A DNA stretch of 45,686 nucleotides from Rhodopseudomonas sp. (GTDB lineage Bacteria; Pseudomonadota; Alphaproteobacteria; Rhizobiales; Xanthobacteraceae), in assembly GCA_016124795.1 (NCBI GenBank), contig WGNB01000037.1:1-45686 (forward strand). Direction: 5' to 3'. The notes under the pieces are model-generated. The model had not been told where the DNA came from. It made no database searches and saw nothing but the letters and a program-made list of their open reading frames with translations. Made by a program: the position numbers and the translations under genes. This document shows positions 17,052 to 27,480 of the stretch, piece by piece (the first letter of the stretch is position 1; each line of letters begins with the position of its first letter).

Positions 17052-18588
17052 TACACCCCCCTTTGAATCGCATCTGGGCTCTCGCCCACCTGTCGGCTCG
17101 TCGCCTCGCGGGTTTTGAAGCATCGCTTCTCGGCCCCCTCGGCACTCGGTCAGTTCACTCTCAAATCGGCCCGCTGAAAGATCGGGGCTTCAGTTTGCAT
17201 GCTCGCCGTGAATTTCCGTTTCTCGGTTCGCTTGTATTGAAACCTGTGTTCCCGGCTTTCGATTGTCGCGTTTCGTTTGCTCTGCTCGTTTCGTTCGCTT
17301 CGAAGCCTCATGCCTGGCAATGCTCAGGCCACTCCAGATTTGCACCAGGCTTCGTTCAGTCCAATCACATCTTCCGTCGTCAGTCAGTTTTCACCGGTTC
17401 CCACTTTTTCGTGCCGTTGCAAAAATTCGACTTGCATGGCGCGAAAACATTGCACCGGGATTTTCAATCCGCACGCGTAGCTGCGAGCGGAAAGCTCCGG
17501 ACAATAGAGATCCATACTCACCTGCCAGTGAGCGCAGATCGGGTCCTTTGACTGATGGCGCTCCGGATGCCCAAGCGCAGTTCAAAAATACACAACGAGT
17601 TGGGGGGAGCAATTCGAATCTCGGTCGGTGATGGAATCGAACGCGACGGAGCCGCCAACGGTTGCGGGCCTTTACCGCCAGCTTTCTCCACCAGGCGTTT
17701 CAACGTGTTGATGAGTCGTTAGGAATCTCTGAGAAGGGCTGGATTTAGCGACGACGTCGTGGCGCTAAAGTTTTTTGCCTTTACCGCCTCCGAAAATCGA
17801 TGAGCCATCGGTATTTCCCGGTCCTGACCTTTGCTTTCCCGCTAAGTCTTTAATCTCGCAAAAAAATTTATGTGCGAATTGCCAGGGTAACCCTCGCGCA
17901 ATTAACTCGATGTCAAAGCGCGTTGCTGCGCTTGCATTGCGATATGTCCAGCAAAATCTTGCCGAGCAAAAAATTCTAACGCAGCGATGACGGATTTTTG
18001 AAAGCCCCGGATTCGTATCGCGATACCGGGATAACGATGCGGCATTTGCCCGACTATAGTCGCAGCAAAGCTATAACTCTTCGACAATCGATGCGCGGTG
18101 TCTGCCGCACCGTAATGGTGCATGACGATAGTGTCGCGGCGAGCTGGCTCTACATCAACGACCAAGCATCATCAATGGCAAAGTGTCATCAGCGACAAAG
18201 TATCGTTGGCGTTCCGGTCTCGGCGTTTGGATATCGAACCGAGGGCATCGTCGCGCGGGTTCGTTTGCTGCGAGCGTTGTGCGCAGCGTTATTGTGTCGC
18301 AAAGGCCGTGGAAGCGCTAGGCGAATTTGTGCGCCGTGGCGTGGAGCCGTATCGTTGAATTTGCATGCACGCCTTAAGCTTGCCGGCATTTTACCGTTAG
18401 CTTTCAGCTTGGCTTGCAGATCGGCTTGACCGTTCGGTTCGCTCGACCGGTTATGTGGCCTCGCGTTATCGGGAGTTGCTTTGAATCAATTTCGCCGATC
18501 GACTGACTTGACGCCAGATCGACCTGGTCTGTCGGTAAAGCAATGCGGAAGAGGCGACCGTCGAGTCGCAAAATAGATTCAGTTCGAT
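17052..18588. other. Gene-poor dnaA-rpsT gap, candidate replication origin region
   Basis: About 1.5 kb between the small ORF and the rpsT terminator holds no convincing gene on either strand. It is visibly richer in A and T than its surroundings, with tracts such as the A7 run near 17860 and an AT-rich stretch around 17960-18000. One perfect GGATAAC occurs at 18029-18035. No full TTATCCACA box was found by eye. A hairpin followed by T6 at 17744-17776 looks like a terminator for a plus-strand RNA. Position next to dnaA, low gene content and base composition make it a plausible oriC or regulatory gap. This is inference. ORFs in it have coding-unlike composition. Confidence 0.35.
17744..17776 (+). 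terminator. Orphan terminator-like hairpin in the dnaA-rpsT gap
   Basis: Arms TTTAGCG (17744-17750) and CGCTAAA (17763-17769) are perfectly complementary and enclose the palindrome ACGACGTCGT (17751-17760). Six T follow at once on the plus strand. This is the form of a rho-independent terminator for a plus-strand transcript, yet no plus-strand gene lies upstream for several kilobases. It may end a small RNA encoded somewhere in 17060-17740. Confidence 0.45.
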
Positions 18589-18618
18589 AAAAAAAGCTCG
18601 CCGACCGGGCGGCGAGCT
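18589..18618 (-). terminator. Rho-independent terminator of rpsT
   Basis: On the minus strand, 9-base arms AGCTCGCCG and CGGCGAGCT (18595-18603 and 18610-18618) enclose a six-base loop. A run of T follows (18589-18594). It lies about 44 bases after the rpsT stop and is the clearest intrinsic terminator in the window. Confidence 0.85.
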
Positions 18619-18661
18619 ATAGCGCGATCACGAAGTCGCGGACGCGATCGGCTGATGGCGG

Positions 18662-18925
18662 TTACGCCAGCTTGGCGATGCGTTGAACGAGACGCGAGAC
18701 CTTGCGGCTGGCGGTATTCTTATGAACCGTGCCGCGCTGTGCCGCGCGCATGATCGTCGGCTCAGCGTCCTTGATCGCCGACAGTGCCGCGGCGCGGTCA
18801 CCAGAGGCGATCGCCTCTTCGACCTTGCGAACCGAGTTGCGCAGGACGGTCCGGCGCGCCTTGTTGATCTCGGTCTTACGCGCGATCTTGCGAGTGGCTT
18901 TGCGGGCGGAACTGGTATTGGCCAT
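18662..18925 (-). CDS. rpsT: 30S ribosomal protein S20
   Basis: This 87-residue, strongly basic protein begins [21 protein letters not shown]. It shows the three-helix pattern of S20, with the central [21 protein letters not shown] and the typical [13 protein letters not shown] segment. It binds 16S rRNA early in assembly of the small subunit. The length is standard. It is a single-gene unit with its own strong terminator. Its location upstream of the dnaA region is common in Hyphomicrobiales. Confidence 0.97.
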   Translation of the reverse strand: MANTSSARKATRKIARKTEINKARRTVLRNSVRKVEEAIASGDRAAALSAIKDAEPTIMRAAQRGTVHKNTASRKVSRLVQRIAKLA

Positions 18926-19128
18926 TTAACTCTCGTTCGTATCTATCGTTGGCGACCGTTATCCCGGCGGAACAATCCGCTCAACCGACCGGTCATGCAA
19001 AGAGTGGGCGGAGGCAAATAATTCGCTTCCGCAGCCGAGGCTTATAGAGAGCCCCGGCGCAGGCGTCAACGGCTGTCGCGCAAGGCTTTTACGCGGCCGA
19101 ATTGGCCTTTTGGCCGATTTTGGCGAGC

Positions 19129-19147
19129 AAAAGCGGCCTCAGGCCGC
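19129..19147 (-). terminator. Short terminator enclosing the stop codon of the aldolase-like gene
   Basis: On the minus strand, GCGGCC (19142-19147) and GGCCGC (19133-19138) form a six-base stem whose three-base loop is the TGA stop codon itself. TTTT follows (19129-19132). A terminator that begins inside the last codons of the gene is plausible but short. Confidence 0.5.
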
Positions 19148-20035
19148 CTGCTGCGCCCGGATCGCGTCGTAACCGCCAAGAATGGCCTGTCGGTCGGCCG
19201 TCGAGATCGCCGCCAGCGGTGGCCGGACTCGCGCCAGCGCCGGGTCGTTATGGATATGGCTCAGCAAAGTCTTAACCCCGGGAACCAGTGGGCGACCGTC
19301 GAACAGCTTCCGGATCGCGACCGCCGCCTCGAGCGCCGAGTTATCGCCGGCGGCCCAGGCGCGCTGGCACAGGTCTGAATTCAGGTTGGCGGTGGCCGAG
19401 ATGCAGCCGGCGAAAGCGCCGCCTTTGGCCTCGATCAGGCAAGCCTCGGTCGAGGGGAAGACGGCGAAATCGGACGCGACAGCAGCGGCCGAGCGCGCGA
19501 AGGCCATATCGCCCGACGAGTCTTTCAGGCCGACGATGCGGCCGGGGAAGGTGGCGCGCAGCCGTTGGATCAAGGCGACGTGCCACGGAATCCCGGTGAG
19601 CTGCGGGTAGTGATAGAGATAGATCGGCAAGGCGCTGGCCTCGGTCGCCTTTACCAGCGCGTCGATATAATTCACCAGGCCATCGTCAGGCACGCCTTTG
19701 TAGTAGAAGGGCGGCAGAACCAACGCGCCGGCAAAGCCGAGGTCGGCTGCATGGCGGGTCAGCGCGATGGCGTCCGAGATCGAGGCCGCGCCGGTGCCGA
19801 CCATCAGGCGGTCGAGCGGCAGACCATTTTTTTTGTAGGCGTCCATCACTGCCATACGCTCGTCGCGCGCGAACGATGTCGCCTCGCCGGTCGAGCCAAG
19901 GACGTTGAGGCCGTTGCAACCATTGTCGAGCAGGTGACGGGCCAGATCGGTGGCGCGCTTGAGGTCGGGCGCGCTGGCTTCGTCAATCGGCGTGGCCACC
20001 GCGGCGATCACGCCGGACAGGGTCTTGGACGTCAT
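19139..20035 (-). CDS. Dihydrodipicolinate synthase/N-acetylneuraminate lyase family protein
   Basis: The 298-residue (beta/alpha)8 aldolase has the family motifs: GSTGEA at 47-52, the catalytic Tyr in YHYP (Tyr141) and the Schiff-base lysine in GLKDSSGD (Lys171). The family condenses pyruvate with an aldehyde or cleaves the reverse adduct. The sequence differs from housekeeping DapA around the substrate pocket: YHYPQLT stands in place of YN.P.RT. A role other than lysine synthesis, for example a sugar-acid or keto-acid aldolase or dehydratase, is likely. It stands alone between rpsT and maeB, so context does not reveal the substrate. Its stop lies in the loop of a terminator hairpin. Confidence 0.88.
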   Translation of the reverse strand: MTSKTLSGVIAAVATPIDEASAPDLKRATDLARHLLDNGCNGLNVLGSTGEATSFARDERMAVMDAYKKNGLPLDRLMVGTGAASISDAIALTRHAADLGFAGALVLPPFYYKGVPDDGLVNYIDALVKATEASALPIYLYHYPQLTGIPWHVALIQRLRATFPGRIVGLKDSSGDMAFARSAAAVASDFAVFPSTEACLIEAKGGAFAGCISATANLNSDLCQRAWAAGDNSALEAAVAIRKLFDGRPLVPGVKTLLSHIHNDPALARVRPPLAAISTADRQAILGGYDAIRAQQAA

Positions 20036-20130
20036 TTCAATCTCCGTCTATCCGTCGTGTCAGGCTTGGGCTGGCGCCGGGCCTCCACGGCTTCTCTTTA
20101 TTCAAACACGTTGTGATTTAGCAAGGCGGG

Positions 20131-20203
20131 GATGGCCGGGACATGGGCGTTTGAAAAAACGCCGTTTCCAACGACCATACCCGGCCATGACGCGCGGCGT
20201 TTT
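20131..20203 (-). terminator. Interlocked inverted repeats downstream of maeB
   Basis: Downstream of maeB the minus strand can form AAAACGCCG with CGGCGTTTT (20195-20203 and 20156-20164 on the plus strand), followed by T, a terminator-like form with a 30-base loop. A second pair, ATGGCCGGG (20132-20140) and CCCGGCCAT (20180-20188), crosses it. A third, smaller hairpin GGCGTTT/AAACGCC (20146-20163) competes with the first. The GGCCGGG/CCCGGCC pair resembles palindromic repeats scattered in related genomes. Termination is likely, but the exact structure is open. Confidence 0.45.
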
Positions 20204-20204
20204 C

Positions 20205-22472
<2,268 letters not shown>

Positions 22473-22758
22473 TGTGACTCCAAGACTCGGGGCGGATGAT
22501 GCGGCCAGGACTAAACGATCAGGACGCGCGGCTGGCGGGACGTTAGCGCATGAATCGGAAAGGTGGGACCCCCGATTGAGAAATGATCGTGCGTTCGATT
22601 CTGCCGAATGGCCGGCATAAGCTCAAGGCGCACATCCACCGGGCTGACATGCGCAGGGCGAACCAAAGGTTGAACCTGGACGCCGCGCAGGTTAATCGAG
22701 GACAATTGCCGAGCCCGCATGAGCCTGAATCGCCCGCTCAACCCCGTAAGAAGACCCC

Positions 22759-23076
22759 ATGATCCGCTTTCTGTTCAGGCTTCTCGGCCTTTTCGCGCTG
22801 GCGGCCGCCTTTATCCTGGTGGTTTATGACGGCACCAAGTCGATTGCCGGAAACCAGCTTTATCTGACCAGTGTCAGCACGCTCTGGGGGCTGATTCACG
22901 CCGCCAGTCTTGCGGCGCTCAAGCCGGCGATTTCACCCTATGCCGGCGGCATTTTGTGGGACCCGGTGGCTGTTTCGGTGCTGGCAGCGCCGGGATGGGT
23001 CGTGTTCGGCGTGTTCGGCATTCTGTTCATGGTTCTGGGCCGGCCGAAAAAGCCGCTGATCGGGTACGAGCGCTAG
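22759..23076 (+). CDS. Small two-helix membrane protein
   Basis: The 105-residue protein begins MIRFLFRLLGLFALAAAFIL. It has a hydrophobic helix at the N-terminus (about 5-23) and one near the C-terminus (about 77-94), joined by a loop of about 50 residues containing WGLIHAASLAALKP. It ends with a basic tail (GRPKKPLIGYER). An AAGAAG sequence lies about 5-10 bases before the ATG. Similar short unnamed proteins are familiar in Hyphomicrobiales, but I know no function. It is divergent from maeB and lies 183 bases before msrA. Confidence 0.75.
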   Translation: MIRFLFRLLGLFALAAAFILVVYDGTKSIAGNQLYLTSVSTLWGLIHAASLAALKPAISPYAGGILWDPVAVSVLAAPGWVVFGVFGILFMVLGRPKKPLIGYER

Positions 23077-23259
23077 CGCCGGCCGGACCGGGTTTCGCCC
23101 TGCAGTCTTGCCGTGTGTCGGCGGGTGGCCCGTCGGGCAAGCCGCGCCGACCCATCACGTTCGGCTTTCTCAGACGTGATCGCGGCCGCCGTTTCGAAGG
23201 TGAAGACGGGCGCTTATATTGCGGCTATCGATTTCAGAACAATAAAAGGAACCAAGGTC

Positions 23260-23931
23260 ATGTTCGGTTTCAAAAAGATTGCCATGCCGACCAAGGAGCA
23301 GGCGCTGCCCGGTCGCGACCACGAGATTCGCACCGCCGCTGAGCATTTCGTCAATCATCGGCCGCTCAAGGGGCCCTATCCCGATGGCCTCGAGAAGGCC
23401 ATGTTCGGTCTTGGCTGCTTCTGGGGTGCCGAGCGCAAGTTCTGGGAGCTGGGCGACGGCGTTTACGTTACCGCGGTCGGTTATGCCGGCGGGGTCACGC
23501 CGAATCCGATCTATGAGGAAGTCTGTTCCGGACGCACCGGCCATAACGAGGTCGTGCTGGTTGTCTATGATCCGAAGAAGGTTTCCTACGAGGCGTTGCT
23601 CAAGAACTTCTGGGAAAATCACGATCCGACTCAGGGCATGCGACAGGGCAACGATGTCGGCACCCAGTATCGATCGGGTATTTACACGTTCTCGCCAGCC
23701 CAAAAGCAGGCCGCCGAGGCGTCAAAAGCGATGTATGACAAGGAACTGAAGGCTACGGGCTACGGCGCCATCACCACGGAGATTGTTGAGGCGCCGGCGT
23801 TCTATTTTGCCGAGGACTATCATCAGCAGTACCTTGCCAAGAATCCTTTCGGCTATTGCGGGCTGGGCGGCACCGGCGTGTCCTGCCCGATCGGCACTGG
23901 CGTCAAGGTGGCGCAAAGCGTGACGGCTTGA
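23260..23931 (+). CDS. msrA: Peptide methionine-S-sulfoxide reductase MsrA
   Basis: MsrA reduces methionine-S-sulfoxide in oxidised proteins. The catalytic Cys is in GLGCFWGAE (Cys53). The C-terminal resolving cysteines are in [14 protein letters not shown]. Family motifs [22 protein letters not shown] and EDYHQQYL are intact. The frame is open from 23113. The ATG at 23260 is preceded by AAAAGGA and gives 223 residues, matching the alphaproteobacterial form, so I use it. No signal peptide is seen, so it should act in the cytoplasm. Confidence 0.95.
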   Translation: MFGFKKIAMPTKEQALPGRDHEIRTAAEHFVNHRPLKGPYPDGLEKAMFGLGCFWGAERKFWELGDGVYVTAVGYAGGVTPNPIYEEVCSGRTGHNEVVLVVYDPKKVSYEALLKNFWENHDPTQGMRQGNDVGTQYRSGIYTFSPAQKQAAEASKAMYDKELKATGYGAITTEIVEAPAFYFAEDYHQQYLAKNPFGYCGLGGTGVSCPIGTGVKVAQSVTA

Positions 23932-24064
23932 CGTGACCCTGGTTCGGGGGGCGGCGGGGTCAGGAACCCTGCCGCAAGCCCCGGAATGATCGTCGCGCTC
24001 AGACTTTCTTAACCATATAAAGCGTTAATCGGGCTTGGATTTCCACTAACCGGCCCGGATAGGC

Positions 24065-25006
24065 GTGATGCGCGGTGCCCGAATTTTGTTAGCCGTCCTG
24101 GCCGCCCTTGCGGTCGGCGCCTGCATGCGCACGACGGCGCAAAACACATACATGATCGACCCGCAGACCGGTCAGCCGGTCTGGGTCATGGCGCAGCCGC
24201 CATACGGTCAGCCGACCTACACGCAGCGCGAAGCCGCAGCCGAAAGCGTCCGTGCGCTCTATTCGGGATCGCCGGCCTACGCGCAGCAGCAATATGCCGA
24301 ACAGCCGATGGGCCCGCCGCCCTATCGGCAAGCCGATGACGTCGGTGGCCGCGGTTTGTTTTCCGGCGGATCCGATACCCGCGCTTACCCGGCACGGCCG
24401 CCGTTGCGGCCGCCTACGGTGGTGCAATATCGCGGTCCCCGTGAACCTCCGTCGGAAGTGCAGCGCGAAGCGCGCCGTGCACCGGCTGCTGCGGTTGGCG
24501 GTCCCTATGTCCCAGCCCCCGAAGCCTATGCTTCAGCCAATACTGGCCCGGCTTATACGCTGGATTCCGGCGACAAGCTGCGCGTGGTGGTGTTCGGCCA
24601 AGACGGCATCAGCAATAGTTACACCGTCGATGCCGGCGGCAGCGTCAACCTGCCGCTGATCGGCGCGGTGCCGGCGCGGGGATTAAGCCCGCAGCAATTG
24701 TCGAAGGCGATCGCGACTCGGCTCAAGCAAGGTTATGTGCGTGAGCCGCATGTCAGCGTCGAGGTCGAAACCTATCGGCCGTTCTTCATTCTCGGCGAGG
24801 TCACCAATCCCGGCCAGTATCCTTACGTCGCCAATCTAACGGCCGAGATGGCGGTGGCGATTGCCGGCGGCTTCGGGCCGCGGGCTTCGAAGTCGAAGGT
24901 CGTCCTGACCCGAAACGCGCCCGGTCAGCAGATCCACGGCGAAGTGCCGATCGGGTATCCGCTGCGTCCCGGCGATACCATTGTCGTCAAGGAACGCTGG
25001 TTCTGA
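24065..25006 (+). CDS. Polysaccharide export lipoprotein (Wza/poly_export family)
   Basis: The 313-residue protein has a lipoprotein signal ending in LAVGAC (Cys20), so it should be anchored in a membrane. A Pro/Gln/Tyr-rich, disordered stretch follows (about 25-155). The export domain (about 160-215) starts YTLDSGDKLRVVVFGQ, then a SLBB-like domain (about 220-300) contains FFILGEVTNPGQYPYV. Such proteins form the outer-membrane gate for capsular or exopolysaccharide. No polysaccharide synthesis genes lie nearby, and the Gln/Pro-rich linker is longer than usual. The start is GTG at 24065 or ATG at 24068. A GC-rich hairpin follows the gene. Confidence 0.9.
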   Translation: MMRGARILLAVLAALAVGACMRTTAQNTYMIDPQTGQPVWVMAQPPYGQPTYTQREAAAESVRALYSGSPAYAQQQYAEQPMGPPPYRQADDVGGRGLFSGGSDTRAYPARPPLRPPTVVQYRGPREPPSEVQREARRAPAAAVGGPYVPAPEAYASANTGPAYTLDSGDKLRVVVFGQDGISNSYTVDAGGSVNLPLIGAVPARGLSPQQLSKAIATRLKQGYVREPHVSVEVETYRPFFILGEVTNPGQYPYVANLTAEMAVAIAGGFGPRASKSKVVLTRNAPGQQIHGEVPIGYPLRPGDTIVVKERWF

Positions 25007-25037
25007 TCGAGACGGGGGTCTGTGCCCCATACGCGCA

Positions 25038-25060
25038 ATGCCCGGCCTGAGGCCGGGCAT
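25038..25060 (+). repeat. Perfect palindromic hairpin after the export-lipoprotein gene
   Basis: ATGCCCGGCC and GGCCGGGCAT (25038-25047 and 25051-25060) are perfectly complementary and leave a three-base loop. No T-run follows. It may stabilise the 3' end of the mRNA or belong to the GGCCGGGCAT-type intergenic palindromes also glimpsed near 737-750 and 20132-20188. Confidence 0.45.
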
Positions 25061-25134
25061 CGCGTCGTCGATTTCAACTGGTCGGCCCTCGACACGCAGC
25101 CGTCGATTCGACAGGTGGCTACCAAGGGTCGGCT

Positions 25135-25806
25135 TTATTTCATGTGCTTTGCCAGGAACTCATAGGTCCGCTGCCAGGCCAGGTCCGAGGCCTCTTTGCG
25201 GAACGAGGCCCGTTCGTCGCAGCCGAAACCGTGCGGCGCGTCGGGATAGGTGTAGATTTCGGCCTGGCTCTGCTTTTTCGTGATCTCGGCGACGACATCC
25301 ATCGGGATGCCTTCGTCCTTTTCACCGAAATGCATCTGCATCGCACATTTCGGCTTTTCGTCGGCGAATTTGCCGATCTGGCCGCCATAGAACGAAACCG
25401 AAGCCGAAAGGCCTGGCAGCCGGCAGGCGGCGAGGAAGGCCGCGGTGCCGCCCATGCAGAAGCCGATCACGCCCACCGGCCCAACGTCTTTCATGTCGGC
25501 CTGAGCGGCGGCGATGTCGGCCATCATCAGGTCCCAGTTGAGGTTCCCGAGATAGCTGCGCGCGTTGGCGATTTCATCGGGCGTATAGCCGCATTCGAAA
25601 TCGCGCACGAAACGGTCGAAGACCGCCGGCGCGACAGCGACGTAGCCGTGGTCTGCCAACCGGTCGCAGACCGCGCGGATGTGGTGGTTGACGCCGAAAA
25701 TCTCCTGCACCACGACCATGCCGCCTTTGGGCGCGCCCTTCGGGTCGGCGCGATAAGCCCCTAACTTATGCTGGTCGCTGGTGGTTAGTGAAAATTGCTT
25801 GCCCAA
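25135..25806 (-). CDS. Dienelactone hydrolase family protein
   Basis: The 223-residue alpha/beta hydrolase has a Cys nucleophile in GFCMGG (Cys117), the family Glu in VVQEIFG (Glu35) and the His in PHGFG near the C-terminus. These are the triad features of dienelactone hydrolases (carboxymethylenebutenolidase), which open dienelactones in chlorocatechol breakdown. Many relatives have other, unknown ester substrates. No ring-cleavage genes are adjacent. The gene is convergent with the export-lipoprotein gene and divergent from the IPT/beta-barrel gene. Confidence 0.9.
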   Translation of the reverse strand: MGKQFSLTTSDQHKLGAYRADPKGAPKGGMVVVQEIFGVNHHIRAVCDRLADHGYVAVAPAVFDRFVRDFECGYTPDEIANARSYLGNLNWDLMMADIAAAQADMKDVGPVGVIGFCMGGTAAFLAACRLPGLSASVSFYGGQIGKFADEKPKCAMQMHFGEKDEGIPMDVVAEITKKQSQAEIYTYPDAPHGFGCDERASFRKEASDLAWQRTYEFLAKHMK

Positions 25807-26057
25807 TGAAGCCTCCTATACCTGCCTGACATTTTTCATTGCATTCACGTTTATCGCATTCATGGTGCCGGATCCGGCGCCGTGCAGGCGCGCCACCATG
25901 CCGGATACACGGGGCATCGGCAACCGGACACCGCCTCGGCCAAATTTTAGCAAACCGCTATTCAATGCCCGTGCAGCAGTATATTAATTTTTGGCAAACA
26001 AGCGGGGCGGCCGCAAAGTAGCGCTGCGTCGCGGAACAAAAAAGTGCGGGTCGGTAC

Positions 26058-27446
26058 GTGCCAATCATAAAAGTTGTGTGTCGCGGTCTGGTGTTGGCCG
26101 CCTTGACCGTCCTGGTCGTTATTGGCGCCGCCTCGCAATCTTTTGCCTGTAGTAGTGTGACTGGCATTTCGCCGACGAGCGGCCCGGCGGCCGGCGGCAC
26201 GCTGGTGACAATCACAGGTGTTGGGTTTTACTGCACGGATTCCGTCGATATTGGCGGCCATTCGGCGAGCTTTACCGTGGTCGATGACAATACCATCACC
26301 GCGACGACACCGGCCGGTACCGCCGGCACGACGGTTGACGTCGTCGTCACGATCGCCGGCACGCCGCACACCTTGTCCGGCGCGTTTACCTATACGGCTG
26401 CGACGACCTCCAACACTCAGAACCTGACCACACTGCAATCCAACATAGGCCAGCAGGTCGCGACGACGTCCGGACAAAGCATCAGCGGCGCGGTCGACAA
26501 CGGTATCGGCGCCGGTTTTTCCGATGGCGGCACGACGACCTTCGGTTCCGGCGGTGGCTTCATCAATTTCGCGCCGGATCCGCGCGCGCAACGGCTCAAC
26601 CGGGCCGAAGAAGCGTTCTCGGCGTTGGGCTATGCCGGCGTCACCAAGGCGCCGCCGCCGACGGTGCGCGACTGGAGCGCTTGGGCCGATATTCGCGGCA
26701 CCGGCTGGAAGGCTAACGACACCAGCGGCAATGGCAACGACCTGAAAGGCAACCAGATCAACCTGACGACCGGTATCGGTTATCGGCTCAGTGTCGATAC
26801 GCTGGTCGGCGTTCTCGCCGGCTATGAACATTTTAAATATGATGTGGCGTCGCTGGCCGGTTCGGTCAAAGGCGACGGCGAATCGATTGGCACTTATTTT
26901 TCGCGCCGATTCGGCAGCCAGCTTCAATTCGACGCTGCGCTGGCCTGGAGCCACCTCAACTACAATGCGACGTCCGGTGGGACTACCGGTTCCTTTACCG
27001 GGAGCCGTTGGCTGGTTTCGACCGGGTTGACCGGCAACCAGAAGGTCGGCGCTTTCGTGGTCGAGCCTTCGGCCAAGATCTATGCGCTATGGGAGCGTCA
27101 GGGTGCCTGGACCGACAGCGCTGGCGGGGCGCAGGCCGCGCGCAATTTCTCGGCCGGGCGGACCGCGCTTGGCGGCCGGGTTGCTTATCCCTTTGAGGCG
27201 TTGTCGAACTGGACCGTATCGCCTTATGCCGGGCTCTATGGCGACTGGCGTTTTGCGACTGACAATGCGCTGCCGACCGGCACGCCGGTGGCGAGTATCA
27301 AGGATGGCTGGTCGGGTCGTGTCACCGCCGGCATGAGTGCCACCGCAGTGCATGGTGCGGTGATTTCGGTCGGTGGCGAACTCGGCGGCCTTGGTGCCGA
27401 TTACAAGATCTGGTCCGGCAACGTCCGCGGTACCGTTCCGTTCTGA
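26058..27446 (+). CDS. Outer membrane protein with IPT/TIG domain and autotransporter-like beta-barrel
   Basis: The 462-residue protein, starting with GTG, has a signal peptide (about 1-31, cut near SFA-CSS). An IPT/TIG immunoglobulin-like domain follows (about 33-115), with the typical VTGISPTSGPAAGGTLVTITG. A Thr/Ser/Gly-rich linker (about 115-190) precedes a beta-barrel (about 200-462) ending in Phe, as outer-membrane barrels do. Within the barrel, repeated aromatic-Gly strands are visible, e.g. GIGYRLSVDTLVGVLAGYEH. The surface part is tiny compared with classical autotransporters. It might bind or present a ligand through the IPT domain. It is divergent from the dienelactone hydrolase gene, with about 250 bases of promoter region. 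Confidence 0.8.
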   Translation: MPIIKVVCRGLVLAALTVLVVIGAASQSFACSSVTGISPTSGPAAGGTLVTITGVGFYCTDSVDIGGHSASFTVVDDNTITATTPAGTAGTTVDVVVTIAGTPHTLSGAFTYTAATTSNTQNLTTLQSNIGQQVATTSGQSISGAVDNGIGAGFSDGGTTTFGSGGGFINFAPDPRAQRLNRAEEAFSALGYAGVTKAPPPTVRDWSAWADIRGTGWKANDTSGNGNDLKGNQINLTTGIGYRLSVDTLVGVLAGYEHFKYDVASLAGSVKGDGESIGTYFSRRFGSQLQFDAALAWSHLNYNATSGGTTGSFTGSRWLVSTGLTGNQKVGAFVVEPSAKIYALWERQGAWTDSAGGAQAARNFSAGRTALGGRVAYPFEALSNWTVSPYAGLYGDWRFATDNALPTGTPVASIKDGWSGRVTAGMSATAVHGAVISVGGELGGLGADYKIWSGNVRGTVPF

Positions 27447-27480
27447 GAACAGCTTTGGCGTGATCCTAAGGCCGCAGCTC

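Noticed and set aside
17063-17551. Open frame of 162 codons in the dnaA-rpsT gap
   Set aside because: The product has no domain, codon use is unlike neighbouring genes, there is no ribosome-binding site, and the region is AT-richer than coding sequence here.
17590-17660. Segment with TTCGAATC- and TTCGATTCC-like strings suggesting a tRNA
   Set aside because: The flanking bases do not pair into T-arm, anticodon or acceptor stems on either strand.
17580-17780. Possible tmRNA or 6S RNA in the gap
   Set aside because: No tag-peptide coding stretch or diagnostic 6S bubble could be recognised. Only the terminator-like end is clear.
17998-18429. Open frame of 143 codons in the same gap
   Set aside because: It starts at a TTG without a ribosome-binding site, and its composition and product look non-coding.
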